A stretch of DNA of 64,000 nucleotides from Pareuzebyella sediminis (GTDB lineage Bacteria > Bacteroidota > Bacteroidia > Flavobacteriales > Flavobacteriaceae): NCBI RefSeq assembly GCF_008367235.1, contig NZ_VTZS01000002.1, positions 868,001 to 932,000 of the forward strand, written 5' to 3'. Positions 1 through 8,046 of the stretch are shown here, one piece after another. Each line of letters starts with the position of its first letter. The first letter of the stretch is position 1. Under the pieces are notes generated by a model, which saw only the letters and a program-made list of their open reading frames with translations, did no database searches and was not told where the DNA came from. The translations under genes were made by a program, and so were the position numbers.

Positions 1-2
1 CT

Positions 3-1253
3 GAACTAGTGGAAGTAGACAATCAAATGATCATTAGTGGCTTCTCTAAATACAATGAAGAACAAAAAAATGAAATAATAGAAGAACTAAAATCAGAATT
101 TGGGGATAATCTCCAAACATGTTCCTGTGATGAAGACATTCTCCTATGGACCTTGGATAGTAATATTGATCTGGACAAAGCTATTGCCACAGCCAAGAGT
201 AAAGGAGACGAAGGTCTAGATGGTGATAAAAACTATACATTTGGGCTGTATCAAGAGATATTCAACCGTGGTGTTGTACCTAATGATGTAATACAGCCCA
301 TCCTCGTTGAAGGTATGAGCGATTTGCCTGTAGTAGCCATTTTAGATTCGGGTCTTGACATTGAGCAACTTGGTTACGCTGGATTACAGCTAATGAATAC
401 AGAAAATATAAATGAGATAATCAATTGCACCGAAATTACTGATGCCTCCACAACCTCTGGCTTCGGATGGAACTTTGCGGATGGTAATGCAGACATGAGC
501 ACTGATGAAATTGCTCATGGTACCAATGTCACAAAGACTTTCATAAGTAGTCTTCAAGGTGCAGCACTAGATGAGTTCCAAATACTGCCCTTAAAGCTTT
601 TCGACGAAAATGGTCGAAGTTCTTATTGGCACATGGTCTGTGCGTTCAGTTATTTGAGCAAAATATATGGGTTGGGTTACGATATTGCCCTCATAAACAC
701 CAGTTTTGGTGGTGCTTTGAGCACCCTTACTGATGATGACACAGAAGAGAGTGATGACTTATTAGTTCTAAAAGCCCTTATAGATTCACTTGACGAATCG
801 CTAATTGTCTCATCTGCCGGAAATAATAAGAGCAACAACGACAATATTCCACACTTTCCTGGTAGCTATAATTCGAATATATGGTTTGATTCTCCATCCA
901 CTAATATCGTAGTGGTGGCCGGGCATGACAATAAAATTGAACCCAGCCTCTTCTCCGACGCTGATATTGGATCGAATTTTGGGGTCTCAACAGTAGATAT
1001 TGCAGGTCAGTGGCATCATACAATACTTGAAATGGGGGAAACCCCTTGGGGAGACCCAGTTGACGGATTGATTTTAAAAGGAACCTCATTTAGTACTCCG
1101 ATAATTGGAGCTCATCTATTACAACACTATTTAGAATTGGGTAAATCTGAAAAAGGGGTAGGTCTAAAGGATAATTTTATTTCTAATTATAGCCCGATTA
1201 TATCTGCCACACCACTACAATCTCAGATAAAAGATGGGAATCTTATTAGGTAG
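3..1253 (+). CDS. S8 subtilisin-like serine peptidase, 5' partial
   Basis: The catalytic triad of the subtilase family is visible. Counting from the GTG at 9, Asp113 lies in AILDSGLD, His170 in AHGTNV and Ser360 in GTSFSTP, with the oxyanion Asn272 in SSAGNN. The first ~100 residues (a charged helix, then ILLWTL) resemble an I9/fervidolysin-type propeptide fold; that is an inference. The frame is open to the left edge (codons at 3 and 6), so the true start and any signal peptide are probably outside the window, and the GTG at 9 is only a possible start. It ends 20 bp before a CHAT peptidase gene on the same strand, so the two are probably cotranscribed. The peptidase family is secure; the substrate is unknown. 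Confidence 0.88.
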   Translation, partial: ELVEVDNQMIISGFSKYNEEQKNEIIEELKSEFGDNLQTCSCDEDILLWTLDSNIDLDKAIATAKSKGDEGLDGDKNYTFGLYQEIFNRGVVPNDVIQPILVEGMSDLPVVAILDSGLDIEQLGYAGLQLMNTENINEIINCTEITDASTTSGFGWNFADGNADMSTDEIAHGTNVTKTFISSLQGAALDEFQILPLKLFDENGRSSYWHMVCAFSYLSKIYGLGYDIALINTSFGGALSTLTDDDTEESDDLLVLKALIDSLDESLIVSSAGNNKSNNDNIPHFPGSYNSNIWFDSPSTNIVVVAGHDNKIEPSLFSDADIGSNFGVSTVDIAGQWHHTILEMGETPWGDPVDGLILKGTSFSTPIIGAHLLQHYLELGKSEKGVGLKDNFISNYSPIISATPLQSQIKDGNLIR

Positions 1254-1273
1254 GATTACTAAAAGTTAAGCAA

Positions 1274-4048
1274 ATGATTTCTATGAGAGACATAGAGGCA
1301 CTTCTTGTTTATAGAACGTATTTTGTATTTCTTTTTATGATTTTAACCTTCATGCCGGTGGGGCAAGCCCAATGTAACTCCTTAAGAAACTTAATTAATT
1401 CCAATCTAACCTCCTCCGAAAAAGGCAGTGCAATAGATTCCCTAATTAACAATTTAATCGATCAAAAAAGCGATAGTTTGGCAGATTGCTATCATGACTT
1501 AGGATATAGGTGGTATTATAAAAATTGGGTTGCCAATAAATCCACTTCAGATATTGAAAATGCAGTAAAATATACTAAAATGGCGATTAAGGTCAGAAAA
1601 GAAGCGGATAATTTTGACACCTTATCGTTGCGCCAATCAATGTACAACCTAGCTTTCTTCTTCAAGGCTGCCGGTGACATTTATAAATCAAAGCATGCTT
1701 ACCGTGATATCATATCACTTTCATTGAATGATGAAAAAGAAAATTATGCCAAGAACCATCTCGGTCTAATATTGATAGGCATGGGCGATTTTAGTGAAGC
1801 ACTAAATCTTTTTAAGGACGTAGTTCGGTTTTCAATCAAGAAAGAAGATATGTCAGAGCTTCTTTTACTAGCTTATATAAATATATCGGATTGCTATGCA
1901 GCTATGGGCTATATTGAAAATAAAGATAGCCTGGATCACTATGTCAAACTCGGCCAAAACCTTATTATGAAAAGAGGTATGGAAAGTACTTATAAAAGTG
2001 TACAATTAAAAATTCTCGAGGGCAACTTGAATTTAGAATTAGAGAGATATGATGAAGGCATTAAACTATATCAACAATTAATAAAATCAGAGTATGATGA
2101 AGAACAAATTCCTGAAATTGTATACAATAACCTAGGGTTTTGCCAATTAAGGGCCGGAGATACTTTAAATTCTAAAATTAGTTTGTTGAAATCCATTGAG
2201 TTAAATTCCAAATTCTCGTATCCCTATGAAAATCTTGGCGACCTTTCACTTAAAAGAAGGGAATTCAGAAAGGGAATGGCCTATTACCAAAAAGCTATTG
2301 ACCTTGTTATCGGCCGTGAGGGAAATAAGACCCAAGGCCTACCTTCACCGGAAGAGTTGGAGTTTACCCAAGACAAGCTGTCATTACTCAACCACATGAC
2401 TACGATGGCTAAAGGGTGGATTGAGTACTACAAAGCCGAAACCAAGAAGGATTACCTTATTAATGCCCTAGCCACATTTGAGAAGGCCGATCAACTGATT
2501 GATATCATCAAAAGTGAAAACACGGAGTTTAAATCAAAACTCTATTGGCGGGAACAAAGTGCAAAATTATATGTAAGGGCCATTGAGGTCAGCTATTTAC
2601 TAAACAGGCCCGAAGAAGCCTATTATTTTATGGAACGTAATAAAGCGTTACTGCTATTGGAGGACCTGACCAACGAAGAGGCCAAGGAAATTGCCCGAAT
2701 ACCTGAACAAGAAGCCCAAAAGGAGTTTGAGCTAAAACGGGCCATTTTCTTATCAGAAAATAACCTGCAACAGCTATCCAATGAAATACCTCATGATTCT
2801 TTAACGGCAATCAAACATACTATTCGCTCTCAAAAATATGCCTATGAAAGGTTTTTGGACTCCCTTGAAAAAAATTATCCCCAATATGCCAAGTTTAAAA
2901 AAAAGATAGATTTTCTCGCCCTTGACGATTATAGAACTGAATACCTTACCGATAACAAGGCGTCGCTACATTATATTCTCAATGAGAAGGACGGTTATGG
3001 CCTATTGACCACCACGGACACTTTAGCCTTATTTCAGCTAGATTATATAAATCAACTCCATAAAGACCTTAAACAACTCAGAACGTATTTATCTTCGGGA
3101 ATTTCGGATATTCATACGTTGAACACTATATCCAATAGGCTATTCAATATACTGATGCCTAAGGAGCTTTTTGATCATGTTAAGGGGAAACAACTCACCA
3201 TTATCCCTGATTATACCCTGCAGCAGATTCCTTTCGAAACTTTGGTCACCAATAGCACTAATTTAGACTATCTTTTTAAACAGGTAGAAATCGGTTACGC
3301 CTATTCCATATCCTTAAATCATTTTAACCAAAATAATCGAAAGGAAACGTCGGCAAATTTGTTGGGGATTGCACCTATACATTTCACCCTTCTAAACCTG
3401 CCCGAATTATATTTCAGTAAGGATGAGGTTAGGAGTGTAGCCAGTATATTTCCTGGTCAAACCTTATTTAACGAAAAGGCATCCAAGTCAAATTTTATGG
3501 CTAATGCAGACCACCATAATATTCTTCATTTGGCCACACATGCCGATATCGGAGATGGCGAAAATCCTTGGGTAGCCTTCAGTGATTCAAAAATGTACCT
3601 AAAGGAGATTTATGCCATAAAGAACCATGCTGATATGGTCGTGCTTAGCGGATGCAATACTTCAAGTGGTGAAGTTATGAATGGCGAAGGTGTTATGAGT
3701 TTGGCCCGTGGTTTCTTTTATGCCGGCGCTAAAAGTGTTGTCTCTACGTTATGGCCTATAGCAGATGAGGCCGGTAAGGACATTCTTGTCAATTTTTACA
3801 ATAATCTTAATCAGGGCCTCACCAAATCAACGGCCTTGCAAAAAGCCAAACTGGATTATTTGGCAAATACAAAGGAGGAAGAACTAAAACACCCCTACTA
3901 CTGGGCCGGTTTTATAGTTTTAGGGGATAACTCGCCTGTCTCGAACAAACCCATTTCACCTTGGCTATTTACCGGGCTTGGACTATTAGGCATAGGAATT
4001 TTAGCATTCGGCTTTAAGAAAATTAGAGCTCTTCGAGCAGTTGCTTAG
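1274..4048 (+). CDS. TPR-CHAT cysteine peptidase, membrane anchored
   Basis: This 924-residue protein starts with a hydrophobic export signal (about residues 13-32, ending GQAQC), followed by TPR-type helical repeats (about 80-360), a charged helical linker and a C-terminal CHAT domain (caspase-HetF-associated with TPRs, about 640-890). The caspase-like dyad is visible as His756 in LHLATHA and Cys794 in VLSGCNTSSG. A last hydrophobic helix (about 898-915) followed by Lys/Arg residues predicts a membrane anchor with the peptidase on the periplasmic side. It lies 20 bp after an S8 peptidase gene. It converges on and overlaps by 26 bp a TPR protein that pairs with an ECF sigma factor. The domain call is strong; that it processes the neighbouring protein is inference. 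Confidence 0.9.
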   Translation: MISMRDIEALLVYRTYFVFLFMILTFMPVGQAQCNSLRNLINSNLTSSEKGSAIDSLINNLIDQKSDSLADCYHDLGYRWYYKNWVANKSTSDIENAVKYTKMAIKVRKEADNFDTLSLRQSMYNLAFFFKAAGDIYKSKHAYRDIISLSLNDEKENYAKNHLGLILIGMGDFSEALNLFKDVVRFSIKKEDMSELLLLAYINISDCYAAMGYIENKDSLDHYVKLGQNLIMKRGMESTYKSVQLKILEGNLNLELERYDEGIKLYQQLIKSEYDEEQIPEIVYNNLGFCQLRAGDTLNSKISLLKSIELNSKFSYPYENLGDLSLKRREFRKGMAYYQKAIDLVIGREGNKTQGLPSPEELEFTQDKLSLLNHMTTMAKGWIEYYKAETKKDYLINALATFEKADQLIDIIKSENTEFKSKLYWREQSAKLYVRAIEVSYLLNRPEEAYYFMERNKALLLLEDLTNEEAKEIARIPEQEAQKEFELKRAIFLSENNLQQLSNEIPHDSLTAIKHTIRSQKYAYERFLDSLEKNYPQYAKFKKKIDFLALDDYRTEYLTDNKASLHYILNEKDGYGLLTTTDTLALFQLDYINQLHKDLKQLRTYLSSGISDIHTLNTISNRLFNILMPKELFDHVKGKQLTIIPDYTLQQIPFETLVTNSTNLDYLFKQVEIGYAYSISLNHFNQNNRKETSANLLGIAPIHFTLLNLPELYFSKDEVRSVASIFPGQTLFNEKASKSNFMANADHHNILHLATHADIGDGENPWVAFSDSKMYLKEIYAIKNHADMVVLSGCNTSSGEVMNGEGVMSLARGFFYAGAKSVVSTLWPIADEAGKDILVNFYNNLNQGLTKSTALQKAKLDYLANTKEEELKHPYYWAGFIVLGDNSPVSNKPISPWLFTGLGLLGIGILAFGFKKIRALRAVA

Positions 4049-4793
4049 CTTCTTTGGCTTTATAAGTGTTCATTTCTACCACCTTTTTGAGAGCTTCTTT
4101 GGCCTTTTTGGTATCTTCTAACTGCAAATAGGCCATGGCCAAATACCAAGTGGATTTATCGGTAAGGGAATCATCGGTTTGCAAATGCTCTTGTAGTAAA
4201 GGAATTGCCTCTTCAGCCCTATTCAGTTGAATCAAGGCGTTAGCTTTGTAAAAAAGATAATAAGGTTCTTTGGCGGAGGTGTACAACGCTGTAAAAAGGG
4301 GTAAAGCTTCTTGATAATTGCCTTTAGAGTAGGCCAAAAAGGCCTGATTCTTTGCATCGTTCGTTTCTTCTCCGCGTGTTATGGGGTGGGTCACGTTCCG
4401 ATAAGGAACAAAGTTTTCGGTAAACAAATCATGCGGGTTCGCAGTTTGGTTCGCCGTAAAGAAATAGGTTAGGCCGGCCAAAAGCGCGATAGAGGCGGCA
4501 ACTAACCATTTTTTTGGGAAACTCTTCGTTTTTGGGGCTTCGCGATGGGCCTCGGTTTGTTCTTCGGTAGATGCGGTTCTTTGTTCCGCAACCCGCGCTT
4601 CGGTTTCAAAATCAGCTAGAATGTTCATAAAATTTTCGTCCTCCTCCGTGGTTATGGCCCGTCTAACATCCATTTGAAATTCAGCTTCGGCCCTGAAATC
4701 GGGATCACTTTTTAATAAGTCGTTGAATTCTTGCCATTCCGGTTCGTTCAGCTTGTCTTGTAGGTATTTTTCCAGCAACGTTTCTTTGTCCAT
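4023..4793 (-). CDS. single-pass TPR protein, candidate anti-sigma factor
   Basis: This is a 256-residue protein in three parts. Residues 1-65 form an acidic, helical, presumably cytoplasmic segment. A proline/glutamate-rich linker leads to one transmembrane helix (about 96-112, WLVAASIALLAGLTYFF). A C-terminal TPR domain (about 145-250) is predicted to be periplasmic. The order matches membrane anti-sigma factors, but there is no zinc-binding HxxxCxxC motif. Its start lies 4 bp after the stop of an ECF sigma gene on the same strand, so the two are one transcription unit. The last 26 bp overlap the end of the convergent CHAT peptidase gene. TPR and membrane calls are clear; the anti-sigma role rests on layout and position. 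Confidence 0.72.
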   Translation of the reverse strand: MDKETLLEKYLQDKLNEPEWQEFNDLLKSDPDFRAEAEFQMDVRRAITTEEDENFMNILADFETEARVAEQRTASTEEQTEAHREAPKTKSFPKKWLVAASIALLAGLTYFFTANQTANPHDLFTENFVPYRNVTHPITRGEETNDAKNQAFLAYSKGNYQEALPLFTALYTSAKEPYYLFYKANALIQLNRAEEAIPLLQEHLQTDDSLTDKSTWYLAMAYLQLEDTKKAKEALKKVVEMNTYKAKEAKQLLEEL

Positions 4794-4797
4794 AGTC

Positions 4798-5340
4798 CTA
4801 TCTATTACATAGTTGTCTGAGAGTTTTTAAGCATCGGGACTTCTGGGCCTTTACAGTATTTTCATTCTTGTATTCGGCGTGCTTTGCAATCTCTTCGATA
4901 CTTAGTCCGCGATAATAGAACATTGTTAACACCTGTCGACATTTTTCACCTAATTCTTTAAGGTACGTTCTAAGCAATAGTTGTTTTTCGGTCAGTGGTT
5001 GTTCGGTATCGATTTCAACTTCGGGAAGTTCTGCCTCCACAATGTGCAGTTGAGTCTCGTAGGGTATTTCCCTCTTTTTTGACTTCAATGCATCATAAAT
5101 CTTAAATTTCCCGATAGCGAAAAGATAAGTTTTCATACTGCTGTCAATAGCGTTCAACTTTCCCTGGATCGCTCGCTTTCGAAGTGCCAAGAATGCTTCT
5201 TGATATACGTCCGCCAAGTCATCTTTATCGAGATTATACCTCCTGCCAAAATTCAGAAACTCAGCCCTATATCGATTATAAAGCGCTTTCAATTTCAACC
5301 TATCGTCCGATTGCAAGTCTTTTAGCGCAGTTTTATCCAT
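4798..5340 (-). CDS. ECF-type sigma-70 factor
   Basis: This 180-residue protein has a sigma-2 region (about residues 10-90, with DLADVYQEAFLAL) and a sigma-4 helix-turn-helix (about 130-178, with GLSIEEIAKHAEYKNENTVK). It has no region 1 or 3, the usual plan of extracytoplasmic-function sigma factors. It should direct core RNA polymerase to a small regulon. The next gene, 4 bp downstream, codes for a membrane TPR protein that could hold it inactive. The start ATG at 5340 is the first in frame and gives full domain length. No target promoters can be assigned from this window. Confidence 0.9.
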   Translation of the reverse strand: MDKTALKDLQSDDRLKLKALYNRYRAEFLNFGRRYNLDKDDLADVYQEAFLALRKRAIQGKLNAIDSSMKTYLFAIGKFKIYDALKSKKREIPYETQLHIVEAELPEVEIDTEQPLTEKQLLLRTYLKELGEKCRQVLTMFYYRGLSIEEIAKHAEYKNENTVKAQKSRCLKTLRQLCNR

Positions 5341-6212
5341 ACAAAGGCTTTTCGATGCTATGCTTATGCTAAATATATATTTAAAAAAGAGAATAAAAAA
5401 GTACTGGGACTTTCACGCTGTAGATTTATTTGTAATTGCGTAGCGCCTAGTCCATTTTCCCGAAACGGGAAAAGAAAGATTTAAAATACCCTAACTACTC
5501 AATTAGTTTCAGTCGTTATTATCGAGAAACTTCCAAAGGTTTCAGCGTATGGCCGAACATTAATGGTACTTGATTAGCCTTATCAAGTTTAATTGGTCTT
5601 GCCTTGTTCTATTATCCAAACAACCGTGAGGGCTACACCAGCTCTGTTTGCAAATTTTGTTTGTGTAACATTTACTTCTTTTCTTCGTGTCTTTACAAAT
5701 TCGGATAATGATAAATATATCTAGGTATAAATTTTTATTTAATGTAGATGAATGCATAAAAACAAACTCCGCCCATGGGCCTACATTGTATTCCGGCCAA
5801 AGCGCATCTTTAAAAAAACTCTTGAACCCCATTCATTTTCTCCACTAAAAATGAATGAAGTTCGCTTGGCCCGTCTTGGGAGTATCCGTTACTAATATGA
5901 TGTAGAGAGGTACCAAAACAGTGTAAAACAGTATGGATTTTACCTAGGAGATTGAATATCAATCCACTAACTGTTTTAAGCTTTCTTTTTGCATGAAAAT
6001 GAATGAAGATATACACTATTATTCCTTACGTCTAAAACGGGCTTATATCATATTGAAAACGCGAAATAAAGGGATTTGCTAGATAGCTTGACTCCTGCCG
6101 ATCTAGAGCAGTGCAATGCCTGAGATGCAAAAATTTTTAAACCTTCTCTTTTATTTTTATAGAGATATTTTAAATATGTTTTGAATGTTTAATATAATAG
6201 GTAACAAGTCCA

Positions 6213-6290
6213 TTTTTGGGACAGTAGCGTTTCATAGATGTACCAACATGTCCCATTACTGTACTGGTGTTGTCCCAAAACTGTACTAGT
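6213..6290. repeat. TGTCCCA repeat cluster, possible transposon-end relic
   Basis: Two near-identical 20-bp direct repeats, 6249-6268 and 6271-6290 (TGTCCCANNACTGTACTNGT), lie 2 bp apart. A reverse-complement copy of the first 10 bases (TTTTGGGACA, 6213-6222) pairs with 6271-6280. Short ends beginning TGTCCCA are common in insertion sequences, but no transposase is nearby, so a relic is only a guess. Confidence 0.4.
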
Positions 6291-6591
6291 GGGCCAATAT
6301 GGCAAAACGGTTCTTTTTCTACCAAATCTTATTTTTTTTTCATAAAGGGTCTTTGTTGACTATGACTTTGTTGGAAGCAGAATTTTTTACTATGTCAGTA
6401 GTACTGTTTAAAACCTCTTTTGTCCTGGTAATTTTCGAATTGTAAAGTAGAAGGTTTCCTTTCATACTATTGTTTTTAGGAGTAGGAAGAAAAAGAAGAG
6501 CAAGAGGGTAACACGCTGACGCGGTGTTACGTTTACTATGTGTCTGGTAATCAGAAAATTAATTAGTGTTTGGGATTTTTACAGGAAGCAA

Positions 6592-6646
6592 ATTTGCGTC
6601 AAATGGCCTGGGAACCCCTATAAAATGGGAAAAATTTGCGGCAAAT
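6592..6646. promoter_or_regulatory. pair of ATTTGCGNCAAAT palindromes
   Basis: ATTTGCGTCAAAT (6592-6604) and ATTTGCGGCAAAT (6634-6646) differ at one base, and each is a palindrome around its centre. Their starts are 42 bp apart, about four helical turns, which would place two dimer-binding sites on one DNA face. No gene start lies close by (nearest at 6990), so the function is unknown. Confidence 0.35.
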
Positions 6647-6771
6647 CCATTTGGAGGAACTTTTTTAAGGAAGATTTTTCACGCATTTTTTAGGTAAGGC
6701 CTTAGTTGAAAAATACAAAATAATCGGACTCAAAAAAAAGGCCTAACACGTATTTGCCATAGCCCGTGCGC

Positions 6772-6827
6772 CCTATTTCGATTTTACTTGACGCTTATCT
6801 GCCGGAACGCTATAAAATCGAAACAGG
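6772..6827. repeat. 15-bp inverted repeat with 26-bp loop
   Basis: The arms 6772-6786 and 6813-6827 (CCTATTTCGATTTTA and its complement) match at 14 of 15 positions; the inner 11 bp are perfect. No T-run follows, so it is not a typical terminator. It could be a transposon end, a recombination site or a structured RNA. Nothing here decides between these. Confidence 0.4.
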
Positions 6828-6950
6828 ATCCATGCGCAGGTTAGTTCTGGTGGATTTGGGACCTATAATTCGACGGATAATTCAACGGAACAGCCTTGGT
6901 AGGAAGAAAAGATATATTCCAACATGCTATTTTTAATAAATCCAATTCTT

Positions 6951-6974
6951 CTAATATTAGTCTAATGGTATTAG
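6951..6974. promoter_or_regulatory. tandem palindromes upstream of toxin-antitoxin genes
   Basis: CTAATATTAG (6951-6960) and CTAATGGTATTAG (6962-6974) share CTAAT/ATTAG arms and end 15 bp before the antitoxin ATG. Antitoxins of type II modules usually bind such palindromes to repress their own operon, so this is the likely operator. Confidence 0.55.
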
Positions 6975-6989
6975 ATAATATTTATAAAA

Positions 6990-7301
6990 ATGTTGGATAT
7001 CGTATCTAAATATCGGAATCTTTTGGCCAATATAGGTGCGTATATCGAAGACAGTAAATTCAAGAAAGAATATCTCATAGAGCGGTTGGGAATTTCAAGG
7101 GCCACATTTTACAATAAGGTAAAAAAGAAAAGTTTCACTACTGATGAAATGGTGGTGTTGAGTCCTATTCTTTTTCCCGAGGAAGCAAAGGCTTTCGAAA
7201 TCAAGGAAGCACTTCGGGCCTGTAGAGAAGATAGCAAGGCCGGAAAAACCAGAAGTCATAAGGATGTCATGGCAGATGTTGGGAGCAAATTGAGATCATG
7301 A
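6990..7301 (+). CDS. HTH antitoxin of a type II toxin-antitoxin pair
   Basis: This is a 103-residue protein with a helix-turn-helix near residues 27-55 (ERLGISRATFYNKVKKKSF) and a charged C-terminal tail. It is the first gene of a two-gene unit; its stop overlaps the start of a RelE/ParE-like toxin by 4 bp (ATGA, 7298-7301). In such pairs the upstream protein neutralises the toxin through its tail and represses the promoter through the HTH. Tandem palindromes sit just upstream. The ATG at 6990 has no strong Shine-Dalgarno site but an A-rich leader, normal for this phylum. The antitoxin role rests on size, HTH and coupling. Confidence 0.7.
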   Translation: MLDIVSKYRNLLANIGAYIEDSKFKKEYLIERLGISRATFYNKVKKKSFTTDEMVVLSPILFPEEAKAFEIKEALRACREDSKAGKTRSHKDVMADVGSKLRS

Positions 7302-7564
7302 AGGTTGTTTGGACCCAGAAAGCCGAAAAGTCGTTCAATGGTATTGTTGACTACCTATTGGATGCATGGACCGCTGAAATCGCAATCAGTTTCTCTGATC
7401 TAGTGGACCATACGGAAAAACAAATAGTGAAAAACCCTAAAAGGTTCAAGGTATCGGAATATGACAAAATGAGTAGGGAGGCCTTGATTACAAAACACAC
7501 AACAGTATTTTATAGAATTTTAAATAATTGCATTGAGATTGAATACTTTTGGGGGCAACTTTGA
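7298..7564 (+). CDS. RelE/ParE-family toxin
   Basis: An 88-residue protein with the RelE/ParE plan: an N-terminal strand (MKVVWTQKAEKSF), two helices, a central turn (NPKRFKVSEYDKM), then the strands THTTVFYRILNNCIEIEYF and a short C-terminal tail. Members either cleave mRNA at the ribosome (RelE) or poison gyrase (ParE). The residues seen here, including the paired helices and the FYRI strand, do not settle which. Its start codon overlaps the antitoxin stop, so translation is coupled. The pair lies in accessory DNA near an integrase, where such modules often stabilise mobile elements. Confidence 0.78.
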   Translation: MKVVWTQKAEKSFNGIVDYLLDAWTAEIAISFSDLVDHTEKQIVKNPKRFKVSEYDKMSREALITKHTTVFYRILNNCIEIEYFWGQL

Positions 7565-7619
7565 TAATCCTTAGAAAATAAATGAATAGCTAAAGTTTGA
7601 ATAAACAATTACCAAATTG

Positions 7620-7802
7620 ATGAAGAATAAATTTGCCTATTGCTTTTTAGGTCTAATACTAGTGTTGATGGTAGGTTGCTCAAAGGATGAAGAATGCACC
7701 CGAATCGATAGAATTGGCGGCGGATTATTGCCCGAACAGGAAATTGAAGTTCCCTGCGATTTTCCGGAGCCGAAACCCTTAGGAACTATATTTAACCGAT
7801 AA
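7620..7802 (+). CDS. small hypothetical lipoprotein
   Basis: A 60-residue product with a lipoprotein signal: a Lys-rich start (MKNKFAYC), a hydrophobic core and lipobox LMVGC, then SKDEE, a common outer-membrane export context in this phylum. The mature part is only ~40 residues, with two more cysteines and many prolines. I prefer the ATG at 7620 to the TTG at 7617. It may be a real short lipoprotein or the remaining front of a longer one. No function can be given. Confidence 0.55.
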   Translation: MKNKFAYCFLGLILVLMVGCSKDEECTRIDRIGGGLLPEQEIEVPCDFPEPKPLGTIFNR

Positions 7803-7860
7803 GGGCAATAAAACGATGGACTCGTACAAATCACACCATGGGCAAAGAGTTTGTTGTGAA

Positions 7861-7983
7861 TTAGGAACTACCTAAATTGTCAATAAAGGATGTAAAAGTT
7901 CTCAACTTCTTCCTATCGACCTTATGCTCGATTCCGGCTAACCTGTCCTTCAAAACTACCATTTCCTTAATCGCCCTGTCCAT
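7861..7983 (-). CDS. possible 40-residue fragment resembling an integrase tail
   Basis: The minus strand has a 40-codon frame from ATG at 7983 to TAA at 7861. Its start (AIKEMVVLKDRLA) resembles the end of the tyrosine integrase coded at 9037 (SEDMAVLKEVLA), so it could be the last piece of a lost integrase. It lies just past the terminator of the collagen-like gene and has no clear ribosome site. It may equally be a chance frame. Confidence 0.22.
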   Translation of the reverse strand: MDRAIKEMVVLKDRLAGIEHKVDRKKLRTFTSFIDNLGSS

Positions 7984-7993
7984 GTTCCATATC

Positions 7994-8017
7994 AAAAAAC
8001 CGGGGCTTTTGCCCCGG
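7994..8017 (-). terminator. intrinsic terminator of the collagen-like gene
   Basis: Read on the minus strand, CCGGGGC-AAAA-GCCCCGG is followed by six T residues: a perfect 7-bp GC-rich stem 30 bp beyond the stop of the collagen-like lipoprotein gene. There is no T-run on the plus strand, so it acts leftward. Confidence 0.85.
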
Positions 8018-8046
8018 ATTTCTGGCGTGGTGATTTTCCGCCTTTA

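Larger units (their letters stand above)
5341..6989. other. 1.65-kb intergenic region without recognisable genes
   Basis: No recognisable protein is coded here. The longest open frames (minus strand, near 5560-6016) are 90 and 68 residues, lack recognisable motifs and look like chance. The stretch is rich in A and T and carries several inverted repeats: a perfect 8-bp stem with a 3-base loop at 5455-5473, a 7-bp stem at 6508-6530, and the three elements listed separately. The sigma factor promoter should lie just right of 5340. The mix of repeats and missing genes suggests eroded mobile DNA, an inference. Confidence 0.6.

Noticed and set aside
5560-6016. 90- and 68-codon frames on the minus strand
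   Set aside because: No motifs, no start context and low-complexity composition; likely chance frames in non-coding DNA.
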